A stretch of DNA of 64,000 nucleotides from Methyloterricola oryzae (GTDB taxonomy: Bacteria > Pseudomonadota > Gammaproteobacteria > Methylococcales > Methylococcaceae): positions 822,073 through 886,072 of the forward strand of contig NZ_JYNS01000001.1 in the NCBI RefSeq assembly GCF_000934725.1, in the 5' to 3' direction. Position numbers and translations under genes: made by a program. Under the pieces are notes generated by a model. It searched no databases. It was not told the DNA's origin and was given only the letters and a program-made list of their open reading frames with translations. Shown one piece after another: positions 44,539-52,390 of this stretch. Position 1 is the stretch's first letter. The number at the start of each line of letters is the position of its first letter.

Positions 44539-44702
44539 GGTTCGCGCTCCTAACCCTGGCGCGAACCGCAGGCCCCGGGGACAGCACCCACTGCCCGCCG
44601 GCGCTCTGCGCGATCCTTTAGTGAGATAATTGTGTACTCTGATTGCAGCATCAGAGTTGACCGAGCGCCCCGCATCCGCTACCCGCGTCGGGGCGTCTTT
44701 TC
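44539..44702 (+). ncRNA. candidate small RNA, about 163 nt, three hairpins and a terminator
   Basis: No good reading frame is present, but the stretch has the build of a small RNA gene. It starts with a perfect 9-pair hairpin GGTTCGCGC/GCGCGAACC (44539-44567), continues through a GC-rich middle, then a perfect 8-pair hairpin ACTCTGAT/ATCAGAGT (44636-44657), and ends with a terminator hairpin CGCCCCG/CGGGGCG and TCTTTT (44666-44701). A promoter lies at the right distance. I cannot match it to a known family: the 5' and 3' ends do not pair as in 6S RNA, and it is not SRP RNA, tmRNA or RNase P RNA. It might instead be a long leader, but the next gene is 500 bases away. Confidence 0.45.
44666..44702 (+). 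terminator. terminator of the candidate small RNA
   Basis: CGCCCCG (44666-44672) pairs with CGGGGCG (44689-44695), with a 16-base loop region, and is followed by TCTTTTC. Confidence 0.6.
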
Positions 44703-45199
44703 AGGCTATTGGCTTGTGCCGGCCTGCCCGCCCAAGGCGCCAGCAAATATCCAAGCCAGTCACACCCTTTCGGCGCCCCGCCTAAAACCTTTAGACTGGT
44801 CGCCATTGTCGCAGCCAGATCTGAAGCAAGGACTATAAAGCGCGAGACCTTGCCCCCTGCTCCGACCGCAGGTTGCATGCCGCGTTCGACCTGCATCATC
44901 CCACCTCTATTGCCCTCAGGAAGTGCAAGACCGCTTCCTGTTACGTCTGGGCTTCCTCGCTCCGCCAAGTCGAATTTGCCACTTTTATCGCGGCCAGCGC
45001 TCCGCTCGCCACAGCGGTCAGGGCGGCAAAGCGGGCTTGATGTCACGCGCTCGCATTAGCGGCTCCGCTTTATGTAAATATTCACATTTTCCCTGTGAAA
45101 AAGTACCCGTTTTTGCGGCTTCCACATCACTGCCATCGCAGTAAACTTATGCAACAGGCCGCACTATAACAATATTGCTTACTTTGACGCGCTTTCGCC
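44703..45199. other. intergenic region before the hybrid kinase
   Basis: Nearly 500 bases without a gene I can support. Frames are open on both strands through 44710-45050 (for example a minus-strand frame 45046-44651), but neither has a recognisable motif or a good ribosome binding site. The last 130 bases are AT-rich (TTTATGTAAATATTCACATT) and probably include the kinase promoter. Confidence 0.4.
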
Positions 45200-46465
45200 A
45201 TGGGATCTGATAAACCCCCAACACCTGGCTCACGTACCTTGAGAGAGTCCGATGCCTCCAGCGCAGACGCAGGAGCGCCAGGCTCCAGGGAGTTAGAGAC
45301 AGAATCGAGCGATCAAAATCTGATCGAATGCGATGCGCGAATTGAAGCCTTAATGAAGGAGGACCAATTCAGGGACGAGTTCCTCGCGACTCTGGCGCAT
45401 GAACTTCGAAACTTCATCGCCCCGCAGTACAACAGCATCAAGGTCTTGCGGCTGTCCAATGGCGACACGAAAATCATAGAGCGGGCGCTGGCGATCATGG
45501 AGCGTCAGGACCGGCAGATGGTCAGATTGCTGGACGATATCCTCGACCTTAGCCATATCCGTCGAGGCAGCCTCAAACTTCAAAAAACAGCCATCGATCT
45601 GTCCAAGCTTGTGAAGGAGGTCTTGGACGCCAATCACTGTCTGATCGAAGAGGCGGGCCACACAGTAAGTACCCAAATTCCGGATGAACCGGTGTTCGTT
45701 TTCGGCGATCCGGTTCGCCTTGAACAGGTGATCTCCAATCTCATCAGTAACGCAGTAAAATTCACGCCGCGTGCAGGCCTCATCGAAGTTTGCCTGACAC
45801 CCGCTGAGGAGCTGGCAGTGTTCCGCGTCAGTGATAGTGGCGTAGGCATTCCATGCGAAATTCTCGACAAGGTCTTTGACCTGTATTTCCAAGGAGACGC
45901 ACCCAACGCGCTAGGCAGGCGCGGTCTGGGAATTGGCCTGAATTTGACCAGACGCCTGGTGGAACTGCATGGAGGACACATTGAAGCCAATAACCATAAG
46001 ACCAAAGCGGGCATGGAATTTATCGTCAGCCTACCGATCTTCGATGGCCATGTCGTCCCATCAGAAACATGTTCGGAGTCAGATGACAGTGACGCTAGGC
46101 ATCGCACTCACCGTGTGCTGATCGCCGACGACAACGAGGATTTCGTCGAAAGCCTCGGCCTCATTCTCGAACTTTTAGGACAAGAAGTTTGCCGCACTCA
46201 CGGTGGATTAGACGCCCTGGAGAATTGCACATCGTTTCACCCCGATCTCATCTTGCTCAATATTGGCATGCCAGATCTCAACGGCTACGAAACCTGCCGG
46301 CGAATGCGCGCACAGATTTCGGGTGAACAGGCGATGATTGTGGCAATTACCGGGTTGGCACGGTCAACGGACAAGATGAAATCCAAGGCGGCAGGCTTTG
46401 ACCGTCATCTGGTCAAGCCGGTTGATCCGGAGGAAATCAAAGGGTTGCTGGAAAGTCTGGCGTGA
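45200..46465 (+). CDS. soluble hybrid histidine kinase with a degenerate receiver
   Basis: A 421-residue cytosolic kinase with no membrane or sensory domain. The HisKA H-box is FLATLAHELRNF (His67). The ATPase has the N-box EQVISNLISNAVKF, DSGVGIP and GLGIGLNLTRRLVELHGG. A receiver fills residues 305-421 and keeps the acidic pair (IADDNED), the Thr (AITGLA) and the Lys (HLVKPVD). The phosphoacceptor position, normally LLDIGMP, reads LLNIGMP, so residue 354 is Asn. The receiver thus cannot take phosphate in the normal way and may be a constitutive mimic or a docking domain. Lower GC than neighbours and long flanking non-coding stretches suggest acquisition by transfer. No cognate regulator is adjacent. 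Confidence 0.88.
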   Translation: MGSDKPPTPGSRTLRESDASSADAGAPGSRELETESSDQNLIECDARIEALMKEDQFRDEFLATLAHELRNFIAPQYNSIKVLRLSNGDTKIIERALAIMERQDRQMVRLLDDILDLSHIRRGSLKLQKTAIDLSKLVKEVLDANHCLIEEAGHTVSTQIPDEPVFVFGDPVRLEQVISNLISNAVKFTPRAGLIEVCLTPAEELAVFRVSDSGVGIPCEILDKVFDLYFQGDAPNALGRRGLGIGLNLTRRLVELHGGHIEANNHKTKAGMEFIVSLPIFDGHVVPSETCSESDDSDARHRTHRVLIADDNEDFVESLGLILELLGQEVCRTHGGLDALENCTSFHPDLILLNIGMPDLNGYETCRRMRAQISGEQAMIVAITGLARSTDKMKSKAAGFDRHLVKPVDPEEIKGLLESLA

Positions 46466-46563
46466 TGACGCGCCGAACCAATGCCGCTTGAGACTGTTCC
46501 CCGCACCGCGCAAAACCCAGATTCAAGGGAAGAGACCAGCGCTGTAAGTTAATCACTTCGTGC

Positions 46564-46595
46564 CATTAACCCGCCCCTTAGTGGCCGGGTTAATG
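46564..46595. repeat. perfect 10-bp inverted repeat downstream of the hybrid kinase
   Basis: CATTAACCCG (46564-46573) and CGGGTTAATG (46586-46595) are perfect inverted copies around a 12-base loop. There is no T-run, so it may be a REP-like element, an operator or a poor terminator for the kinase transcript. The rest of 46466-46709 shows no gene. Confidence 0.45.
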
Positions 46596-46709
46596 CGGGG
46601 CAAAGATGCCCAGGCGCTGCCACTGGCCAAGTCAGCCAGGGTTGGGCGAGTACCGATCTTGGCGCCGGCCCGAAATACCAGGCGGGTATTTTTGGGCCTG
46701 ATCAATAAT

Positions 46710-47630
46710 TCACACCCGCCTTGCCGTCAGGAAGGGCAGGACCACCCCGCAAAGCAAAACCAGCCCGCACCCCACCAACGCGTTCGACCCTGGTGTGCGC
46801 GAGAACAGCAGAATGCTCCATAAAAGGCTCAAGACGGGAGAGAGATAGCCGACCGCGCTGACCAAGGCAGCAGGCGCCAATTGGTAGGCGCGGGTCATGT
46901 AATGCTGCGCGCCGCTGGCGGAGATGCCTCCCAGCAACATGATCAGCCACACGTCCGCACTGTCGGGCAGCACAAACCCCGCATAGGCGAAATAGGCCAG
47001 GTGCAGCGCAACCGCCACGATGCAGAAATAGAAGATGACACTTTGCGGCGGATTGCTGCGCCCCGCGCGGGCGACCATCAGGTAGGCCAAAGCGGCGAGA
47101 AAGCCGGATCCCAGGGCCAGGGCTCTGCCGACCAGATCGGCCTGGTCGCGCTCCTCCGGCTTCAACAACAAAAACAAGCCGGCGAATGCCCCGACTATGG
47201 CGAACCACACCACGCCGCTATTGCGCTGGCCGAGGGTCCAGGGGCTAAGCAGGACCACGAACACGCCGCTGCTGGCGCCGATAAACGTGCTCTCGCCGGG
47301 GCCGATGCGCTGAATGGAGAAAAATGACAGCATCAGCGCGGAGGCACCAAACAGCCCACGTAGCCAGAGCGACGCCCGGCCGTCGCCGAACAGGTCGCGA
47401 ATCCGCCCGGACAACAGCGCTGGCGCCATCAGCACGGCCAGATTCACCATGACCCGCACGAAGCTGACCACGGTGGAGGGCAGCGACGGCTGGCACAGGG
47501 CCGCCGCGTAGACGCAGACCGTCATGATGGAGAACAGCAGGCAGGCGGCCAGCATGCAGGCCAGGCCGCGCCGCTTGTCGGAGCCACGCGCCGGGGATGC
47601 GTCGACCTGCCTCGTCCGGGCTTTCCTCAC
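46710..47630 (-). CDS. EamA/DMT-family transporter
   Basis: A 306-residue protein with ten hydrophobic helices in two five-helix halves, the drug/metabolite transporter fold; the second half includes LGGISASGAQHYMTRAYQLAPAAL-like helix sequence (around 46880-46950). Substrates in this family range from amino acids to drugs and cannot be read here. It begins with GTG at 47630, overlapping the exbD stop (GTGA), so it is probably translated with the exbBD-tonB operon. An internal ATG at 47555 is an alternative start. Confidence 0.8.
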   Translation of the reverse strand: MRKARTRQVDASPARGSDKRRGLACMLAACLLFSIMTVCVYAAALCQPSLPSTVVSFVRVMVNLAVLMAPALLSGRIRDLFGDGRASLWLRGLFGASALMLSFFSIQRIGPGESTFIGASSGVFVVLLSPWTLGQRNSGVVWFAIVGAFAGLFLLLKPEERDQADLVGRALALGSGFLAALAYLMVARAGRSNPPQSVIFYFCIVAVALHLAYFAYAGFVLPDSADVWLIMLLGGISASGAQHYMTRAYQLAPAALVSAVGYLSPVLSLLWSILLFSRTPGSNALVGCGLVLLCGVVLPFLTARRV

Positions 47631-48031
47631 TCGCGGGTGATGAAAGCCAACTTGGTGATGCCAGCGCGGTGGGTCATGGCCATGGCCTCGGCGACGCGGC
47701 CATAAGACACGGCCTCATCCGCCTGGAACTGCACGATCAGTTCAGGGTCTGCCTGCAACAGGCTTCTGAGTTGGGCCTCCAAGGTCTGTGGCTGCTGCGG
47801 CTGGTCGTTCAGGGTAATGGCGCCCTGGGCGTCGATGGCGACGGTGGCCACATGTTCGTCGGGCGTCGGATCGGTCTTCTCCGTCTTGGGCAGATCCACC
47901 CGCACAGCCTGGGTGAGCAACGGCGCGGTGACGATGAAGACCACCAGCAGCACCAGCATCACGTCAACCAAAGGCGTCACATTGATTTCGCTCATGGCCT
48001 CGCGGTCGGAAGAATCGGTCTTGAAGGCCAT
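47627..48031 (-). CDS. exbD: biopolymer transport protein ExbD
   Basis: ExbD forms the proton-motive-force motor with ExbB that energises TonB. The 134-residue protein has one N-terminal helix bearing the essential Asp in INVTPLVDVMLVLLVVFIV, and the periplasmic domain with the closing strand AMTHRAGITKLAFIT. The start at 48031 lies one base before the exbB stop, and the stop overlaps the EamA start. Confidence 0.93.
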   Translation of the reverse strand: MAFKTDSSDREAMSEINVTPLVDVMLVLLVVFIVTAPLLTQAVRVDLPKTEKTDPTPDEHVATVAIDAQGAITLNDQPQQPQTLEAQLRSLLQADPELIVQFQADEAVSYGRVAEAMAMTHRAGITKLAFITRE

Positions 48032-48032
48032 C

Positions 48033-48695
48033 TCAGTCGCTCCCGGTGTTCTTAATGCCAGTCTTGACCGCCAGGTTGAGGAAATCGGTGGCGAAATCCT
48101 CCAGCTCGGACTCGCACAGTTTGATCCGGCGCAGGAAGAAGTTGTAAGCCAGCACGGCCGGAATGGCGGCGGCAATGCCGATGGCGGTGGCGATCAGCGC
48201 TTCGCCGATGGGGCCTGCCACGACGTCAAGGCTGGCGGACTTGGCCTGGCTGATGTCCTTGAGCGCGTGCATGATGCCCCAGACCGTGCCGAACAAGCCG
48301 ACAAATGGCGAGGTGCTGCCGATGCTGGCGAGCATGGAAAGGCCCTGCTCCAGCACCTTGCGTTCCTTGCTGATCTGCTGGCGGAGGGAACGCTCCAGGA
48401 TGGACTGAATATCACCGCTCAGTTCCAGCAGGCGCGAGGTGTTGCTGCGCATCTCGCCGAGCACGGAAAAGCCCGCCCCGGCGATTCGGCCCCAGGCACT
48501 GTCTTGGTGCTCCAGGTGCGCCGCAGCCTCCAGATCGGTCGCGCCCCAGAAAGCTTCCCCGTAACCGCGGTTGCCCTGGCCTATACGCCAAAGGGACCAG
48601 GTCTTGAAGAAAATGATGCCCCAGGTGATGACGGAAAAGGCGATGAGGACCCAAAGGGTGATCTGCACGATATTTCCGGCGGAAACTTCGATCAT
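48033..48695 (-). CDS. exbB: MotA/TolQ/ExbB proton channel family protein ExbB
   Basis: A 220-residue membrane protein with three helices. The signature region GSTSPFVGLFGTVWGIMHAL and the third helix EALIATAIGIAAAIPAVLAYN are the proton-channel part of ExbB/TolQ. AAGGA precedes the ATG at 48695. The neighbours tonB and exbD make ExbB more likely than TolQ. Confidence 0.93.
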   Translation of the reverse strand: MIEVSAGNIVQITLWVLIAFSVITWGIIFFKTWSLWRIGQGNRGYGEAFWGATDLEAAAHLEHQDSAWGRIAGAGFSVLGEMRSNTSRLLELSGDIQSILERSLRQQISKERKVLEQGLSMLASIGSTSPFVGLFGTVWGIMHALKDISQAKSASLDVVAGPIGEALIATAIGIAAAIPAVLAYNFFLRRIKLCESELEDFATDFLNLAVKTGIKNTGSD

Positions 48696-48708
48696 GTTCG
48701 ATTCCTTG

Positions 48709-49431
48709 TCAGTGCTTGAGTTTGTATTCGATGGGCACAATGACCCAACTGGCGACAGCCTGGTCACCGCGGCGCGCAGGCAGGAAATGCCATTCCTTGA
48801 CCTGGTCGACGGTGGCATTGTCGAGGATCTCGTGGCCACTGCTGCTCTCGATGCGGATTTCACCCGCCGAACCGCTGGGGAGCACCTGCACCCGCAGCAC
48901 CACCCGCCCTTCCCAGCGCCGCTCCAAGGCCACCGGCGGGTAACGGGTCGGCGGATTCTTCAGCGAGGCATCCTTATAGCTGGCCGCGACAAAGGGCTGT
49001 GGCGCAGGCGCTTGCGGTTTTGCGGCAACCGAGGCCGGAGCCGTCTCCGCAGCCGGGGGAACTGGCGGCGCAGGCGCTTTGACTTCCTCGCGGACAGGCT
49101 CCGGCCGAGGTTGCTTCTTCTCCACCGGCTTCGGTTTAGGCTTGTCCGGCTTCTTGGGGGCCGGCTTCTCCGGTGGTTTTTCCGGTTTTGGCGGAGGTGG
49201 GGGCGGCGGCTTCACCACCGGCTGCGGCGGTGTTGGCGCAACGGCCGGAGGCGCGGCCACCAGGGCCACCTCGATCACTTGCGCAGGCGTTATGGGCGGC
49301 TGAGGCTGCGGCCGTTCCGCGGACCAGAGCGTCCAGAACAACGCGTGCAGCACCACTGAAACGGCAATGCCGATGGCAGGAGCGCGCAGTGATTGCGTAA
49401 GCGGAGGCTCGTTGAACGACGAAAGCTTCAT
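48709..49431 (-). CDS. tonB: TonB energy transducer
   Basis: A 240-residue protein with one N-terminal membrane helix (IGIAVSVVLHALFWTLW), a long Pro/Lys-rich periplasm-spanning stretch (residues 60-130, for example KPPPPPPPKPEKPPEKPAPK) and a C-terminal TonB fold with NPPTRYPPVALERRWEGRVV and the VRVQVLPSG strand pattern ending in WVIVPIEYKL. It energises outer-membrane receptors for siderophores, vitamin B12 or copper chelators. No receptor gene is in the window. It leads the tonB-exbB-exbD-EamA operon and has a palindrome over its likely -10. Confidence 0.92.
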   Translation of the reverse strand: MKLSSFNEPPLTQSLRAPAIGIAVSVVLHALFWTLWSAERPQPQPPITPAQVIEVALVAAPPAVAPTPPQPVVKPPPPPPPKPEKPPEKPAPKKPDKPKPKPVEKKQPRPEPVREEVKAPAPPVPPAAETAPASVAAKPQAPAPQPFVAASYKDASLKNPPTRYPPVALERRWEGRVVLRVQVLPSGSAGEIRIESSSGHEILDNATVDQVKEWHFLPARRGDQAVASWVIVPIEYKLKH

Positions 49432-49517
49432 GGGGAATTAACAGGATCCGTTCCAGACCGGCGTCGTCGCTCGCGCGGACCCGGTTGCCCGCCGCCGGAC
49501 AGGGCCCTGCCAAGCGG

Positions 49518-49532
49518 GGTTATATTATAACC
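49518..49532 (-). promoter_or_regulatory. 15-bp palindrome over the likely -10 of the tonB operon
   Basis: GGTTATATTATAACC is a perfect 7-1-7 palindrome about 90 bases upstream of tonB. On the minus strand it contains TATAAT, so a bound regulator would cover the -10. The sequence is not a typical Fur box (GATAAT repeats). The -35 is not clear. Confidence 0.5.
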
Positions 49533-49557
49533 ATTTGAAGCGACAACGCTCCCTCCT

Positions 49558-50880
49558 TCACCGCCCTTTGCGCTGCAATCCGGCCGCCAGACGTTCCAGG
49601 CGATGCTGCAAAGCCAGCAGCAGGGCAATCAGACCGGCGCGCAGGCGCAGCGCCGCAGCCTGTGCGATTGGCCCCAACCGGATGGCCATATCCCGGAGAA
49701 CCCCTGGCCCTCGCCAGGATGCTTCCGGCCAGTTCGTCGGACGGTCAGCAATCCAGCCGCACCTATGCAGCCAGCGCAGCAGCCCGGTCACATAAAGCAG
49801 CAGGGGAATGCCGCCGGCGAAGAACCAGGCAAGCCGTCCACCACCGCCATAAGCTTCGCCCGTGTGCAAAGGCCACAACCATGCGAGGAAAGTCTGCCCG
49901 GCCGAGAACTGGTTTGGGTTGCGCACATCCAGAATCTGGCCGCTCCAGCGGTCCACCCACACGGTCGTGAACGGGTGACGCTGGTTGATCTCATCCCGCT
50001 GCCGCAGGTTCACGCGATAGCTGCCGGTCTCGCCGGCGGGCTGGGTGATGCGGCGCACCTGTGCATGAGGAAACAGCCCGCGGGCGATCACCACGGCCTC
50101 ACTGAGACTGACCGGATGATCGTTGGGAACGGCAGTGCTGCGGACCTCCCGCCCCTCGTTGCCATGCGCCATGGCGGTGTCGCCGATGACGCCTTCTGCC
50201 AACTCGGGAAAAGCCAGGTTGAATCCGGTGGCAGCCATGAGCAGCAGCCATGCGGCGGCAAGCAGACCAATGCCCCGATGCAGGTCCAGCGCCAACCGCA
50301 TCAGCCCATGCGTGCGGCGCAGGCGGAAGGCCTGCTTCAAACTACGCAGCCCCGGCCACCACAGGTACAGGCCACTCGCCGCCGACAGCATCAGCAGCAG
50401 CCCCAGCATCCCCACCAGGCTCCGCCCGCCGCGGCCTGCGAGCAGCTGCGTGTGCAGGTCCGCAAGCCAGGAACTCACCGTCTCGCCCCAGATGCGGCTG
50501 GCCAGCACCTCGCCCGTATAGGGATTCACCGAGACCATCAGCGGAGCGTAATAGCGATCCGCAGTTTCCTCGGGCCTCGCATACCACGCGGTGACCGGCC
50601 AATCTGGCCGGTCCGGCAATTCCAGAGTCCAGGGCGCATAGCGCTTGGGATGGGCCTGCTCGACCGCCCGCATGATCTGCTCCAAGGACAGCATGTGGCG
50701 GCTGGGCTCGTCCTCCAGACTGAAGCTTGGACCGAGTAGGCCATCCAACTCCTCACGGTACACAGACAGGCTGCCGCTCAACCCCAGCACGACATACAGC
50801 AATCCGGCGGCTAGCGCGAGAACGGTGTGAGCTTGAAGCCAGAAGTTGCGGGAGGGCAGGCGTAGCGAGCGAATGCGCAT
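49558..50880 (-). CDS. PepSY-domain membrane protein (PiuB-like)
   Basis: A 440-residue protein with four main membrane helices and PepSY-type periplasmic regions. The first helix (HTVLALAAGLLYVVLGLSGS), the LADLHTQLLAGRGGRSLVGM segment, ALDLHRGIGLLAAAWLLLMA and FLAWLWPLHTGEAYGG hold regularly placed His residues, consistent with heme binding as in proteins that reduce ferric siderophores or pass electrons across the membrane. Its position upstream of tonB-exbBD fits a role in iron or copper-chelate handling. It may be in a separate transcript because tonB has its own promoter candidate. Confidence 0.85.
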   Translation of the reverse strand: MRIRSLRLPSRNFWLQAHTVLALAAGLLYVVLGLSGSLSVYREELDGLLGPSFSLEDEPSRHMLSLEQIMRAVEQAHPKRYAPWTLELPDRPDWPVTAWYARPEETADRYYAPLMVSVNPYTGEVLASRIWGETVSSWLADLHTQLLAGRGGRSLVGMLGLLLMLSAASGLYLWWPGLRSLKQAFRLRRTHGLMRLALDLHRGIGLLAAAWLLLMAATGFNLAFPELAEGVIGDTAMAHGNEGREVRSTAVPNDHPVSLSEAVVIARGLFPHAQVRRITQPAGETGSYRVNLRQRDEINQRHPFTTVWVDRWSGQILDVRNPNQFSAGQTFLAWLWPLHTGEAYGGGGRLAWFFAGGIPLLLYVTGLLRWLHRCGWIADRPTNWPEASWRGPGVLRDMAIRLGPIAQAAALRLRAGLIALLLALQHRLERLAAGLQRKGR

Positions 50881-51231
50881 GGTCGCGTTGAAGGCGGAGC
50901 AAAAAGGCCATTATCGCAGACTTGGCGCATGCCCCGCCTGTTGCGAGACAGACATGCCTGCTGCCAAGCAAAAGCCGCACAAATTACACGATTATTGGGG
51001 GAGTTGCCCCAGCCTCAAATCGGACTACCCTTCAAAAGTGGTCAGACCGGGCGCCCCCCGACCCGGCTGTATGCCGCGTCACGCAAGGCTTCCCGCTACG
51101 ATGCCCGGTGCACCGGCGATCCTCTTAAACCTCCGGCATGCTTTTTTCATCGTGAAATTTGCTTCTTTACCCGTCAACTTCAAGCGGGGGAAGGATCTTG
51201 CACATTTACTTTCAACAGGAGATTGACAGCC
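50881..51231. other. divergent intergenic region upstream of the PepSY gene
   Basis: A stretch of 351 bases. On the minus strand a GATAAT near 50912-50917 could be the -10 of the PepSY gene. The plus-strand part leads to the small membrane protein at 51232. No terminator or RNA structure stands out. Confidence 0.35.
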
Positions 51232-51573
51232 ATGCTGATGGGTTCATTTTCGACATTCACTCTGGTCGCCGTCATGGGTCTTTTTATGCTGCGCGATGCT
51301 TGGAAGGGCAATGCCATCGAACCGTTCTACCCGGTTCTGCACGCCGTGGCGGCCCTGGTCGGCTCGGCCATGGTCATTTTCCTCGCCCTGGATGGCGACA
51401 CCCGGCTCTACGCCAACATCGGCATGGCCGTGGTCATCATTCTGCTTGGCGTCGTCATGGGCCTCGCCAGCAAGAGGGGCAAACGGGTACCCAAGTCCGT
51501 TCTTGTCATGCACATGGGGCTGGCTGTTGCGTGCTACGGACTGCTGGGGTATTTCGCAGTGATGCCGCACTGA
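51232..51573 (+). CDS. small membrane protein of unknown function
   Basis: A 113-residue protein with four hydrophobic segments (FTLVAVMGLFMLRDAW, LHAVAALVGSAMVIFLAL, YANIGMAVVIILLGVVMGLA, VLVMHMGLAVACYGLLGYF). The short basic loop SKRGKRVPK lies before the last helix. AGGAGA precedes the ATG at 51232. I do not recognise it. It is followed by a clear terminator, so it is a single-gene unit. Confidence 0.7.
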   Translation: MLMGSFSTFTLVAVMGLFMLRDAWKGNAIEPFYPVLHAVAALVGSAMVIFLALDGDTRLYANIGMAVVIILLGVVMGLASKRGKRVPKSVLVMHMGLAVACYGLLGYFAVMPH

Positions 51574-51616
51574 CGCCCGAGCGCCGCCCTGAGGGGTTTA
51601 TGTCACGCACGGTGCG

Positions 51617-51645
51617 ACGGGGCCGACATGGCCCCGTTGTCATTT
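51617..51645 (+). terminator. rho-independent terminator after the small membrane protein
   Basis: A perfect 8-pair hairpin ACGGGGCC-GACAT-GGCCCCGT (51617-51637) followed by TGTCATTT. The rest of 51574-51927 shows no gene. Confidence 0.65.
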
Positions 51646-51896
51646 CCACCGCCAAGACCAAAACGCTTGAGGGACGGATGCCTCGCTTCAAGAACTGACG
51701 TGGTGGGGCATGGCGGGGACGAGAGGCTTGCCTCTTCCCCCTGGACATGATCGCCTTAAGCAAGGGTTCTACAATTTCACTCAAATCATTTCAAGACATC
51801 GCATTCGGCGACACGCGCCATCACCGACTGGCAGTATCGTGTTCCGTTCCGCCAACCCGCTACTGGTGCTGAAGCCAGCCTGTGGTCAGTTTGCCG

Positions 51897-51902
51897 TATA
51901 AT
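51897..51902 (+). promoter_or_regulatory. -10 element of the yjdM promoter
   Basis: A perfect TATAAT 25 bases upstream of the yjdM ATG, with a GCGCG stretch after it. No clear -35 lies at 16-18 bases. Confidence 0.4.
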
Positions 51903-51927
51903 GCGCGTTTAACTCAGCGAGTACGGC

Positions 51928-52269
51928 ATGACTGATATCCCCTCTTGCCCACAGTGCGGCCAGGACAATACCTACCCCGACGGCGACAACTATGTTTGCG
52001 CCGATTGCGGCCATGAATGGTCCATCCAGGCGAAGGACGAAACCGCCGAGGAAGGCGGAGCGGTCGTCAGGGACGCTTACGGCAATGCTCTGCAGGATGG
52101 CGACTCGGTCGTATTGATCAAGGACCTGAAAGTCAAAGGCTCATCCATTACCCTCAAAATGGGCACCAAGGTGAAGAGCATCCGCCTGGTGGGGGGCGAT
52201 CATGAGGTGGATTGCAAGATGGACGCCGGCAGTTTCATGCTCAAGGCCTGCTTTCTGAAGAAGGCCTGA
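51928..52269 (+). CDS. yjdM: YjdM (PhnA-type) zinc ribbon protein
   Basis: A 113-residue protein with an N-terminal zinc ribbon, CPQCGQDNTYPDGDNYVCADC, broken here as Cys10, Cys13, then Cys29 and Cys32, and a C-terminal SH3-like barrel (GNALQDGDSVVLIKDLKVKG, DAGSFMLKACFLKK). This is the YjdM family, once named PhnA for alkylphosphonate uptake; the biochemical role is not settled. The length is normal. Confidence 0.9.
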   Translation: MTDIPSCPQCGQDNTYPDGDNYVCADCGHEWSIQAKDETAEEGGAVVRDAYGNALQDGDSVVLIKDLKVKGSSITLKMGTKVKSIRLVGGDHEVDCKMDAGSFMLKACFLKKA

Positions 52270-52317
52270 GCCCCCGCCCCCACGCGGCGAGGGTTTTCAA
52301 GACCGCAGCCTTCGGAT

Positions 52318-52338
52318 TTTCGGGGCAAGACCCCGAAA
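52318..52338. repeat. perfect 8-bp hairpin after yjdM
   Basis: TTTCGGGG-CAAGA-CCCCGAAA. It lies between the convergent yjdM and PEP-CTERM genes, and could end either transcript, but lacks a T-run downstream on both strands. Confidence 0.45.
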
Positions 52339-52390
52339 GTCTGGAACTCGATACCGAATAGCGGATCTTGCCTGGCTCAATTTGCGCGAG

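Noticed and set aside
44539..44702. 6S RNA
   Set aside because: 6S RNA needs its 5' and 3' ends to pair around a large central bubble. Here the 5' end forms its own hairpin and the 3' end is a terminator.
44651..45046. 131-residue minus-strand frame and overlapping 116-residue plus-strand frame before the kinase
   Set aside because: The frames overlap each other and the candidate small RNA terminator, and neither shows domains or a proper ribosome binding site.
49518..49532. Fur box upstream of tonB
   Set aside because: The palindrome lacks the GATAAT-type hexamers of a Fur site, so I report it as an operator of unknown regulator.
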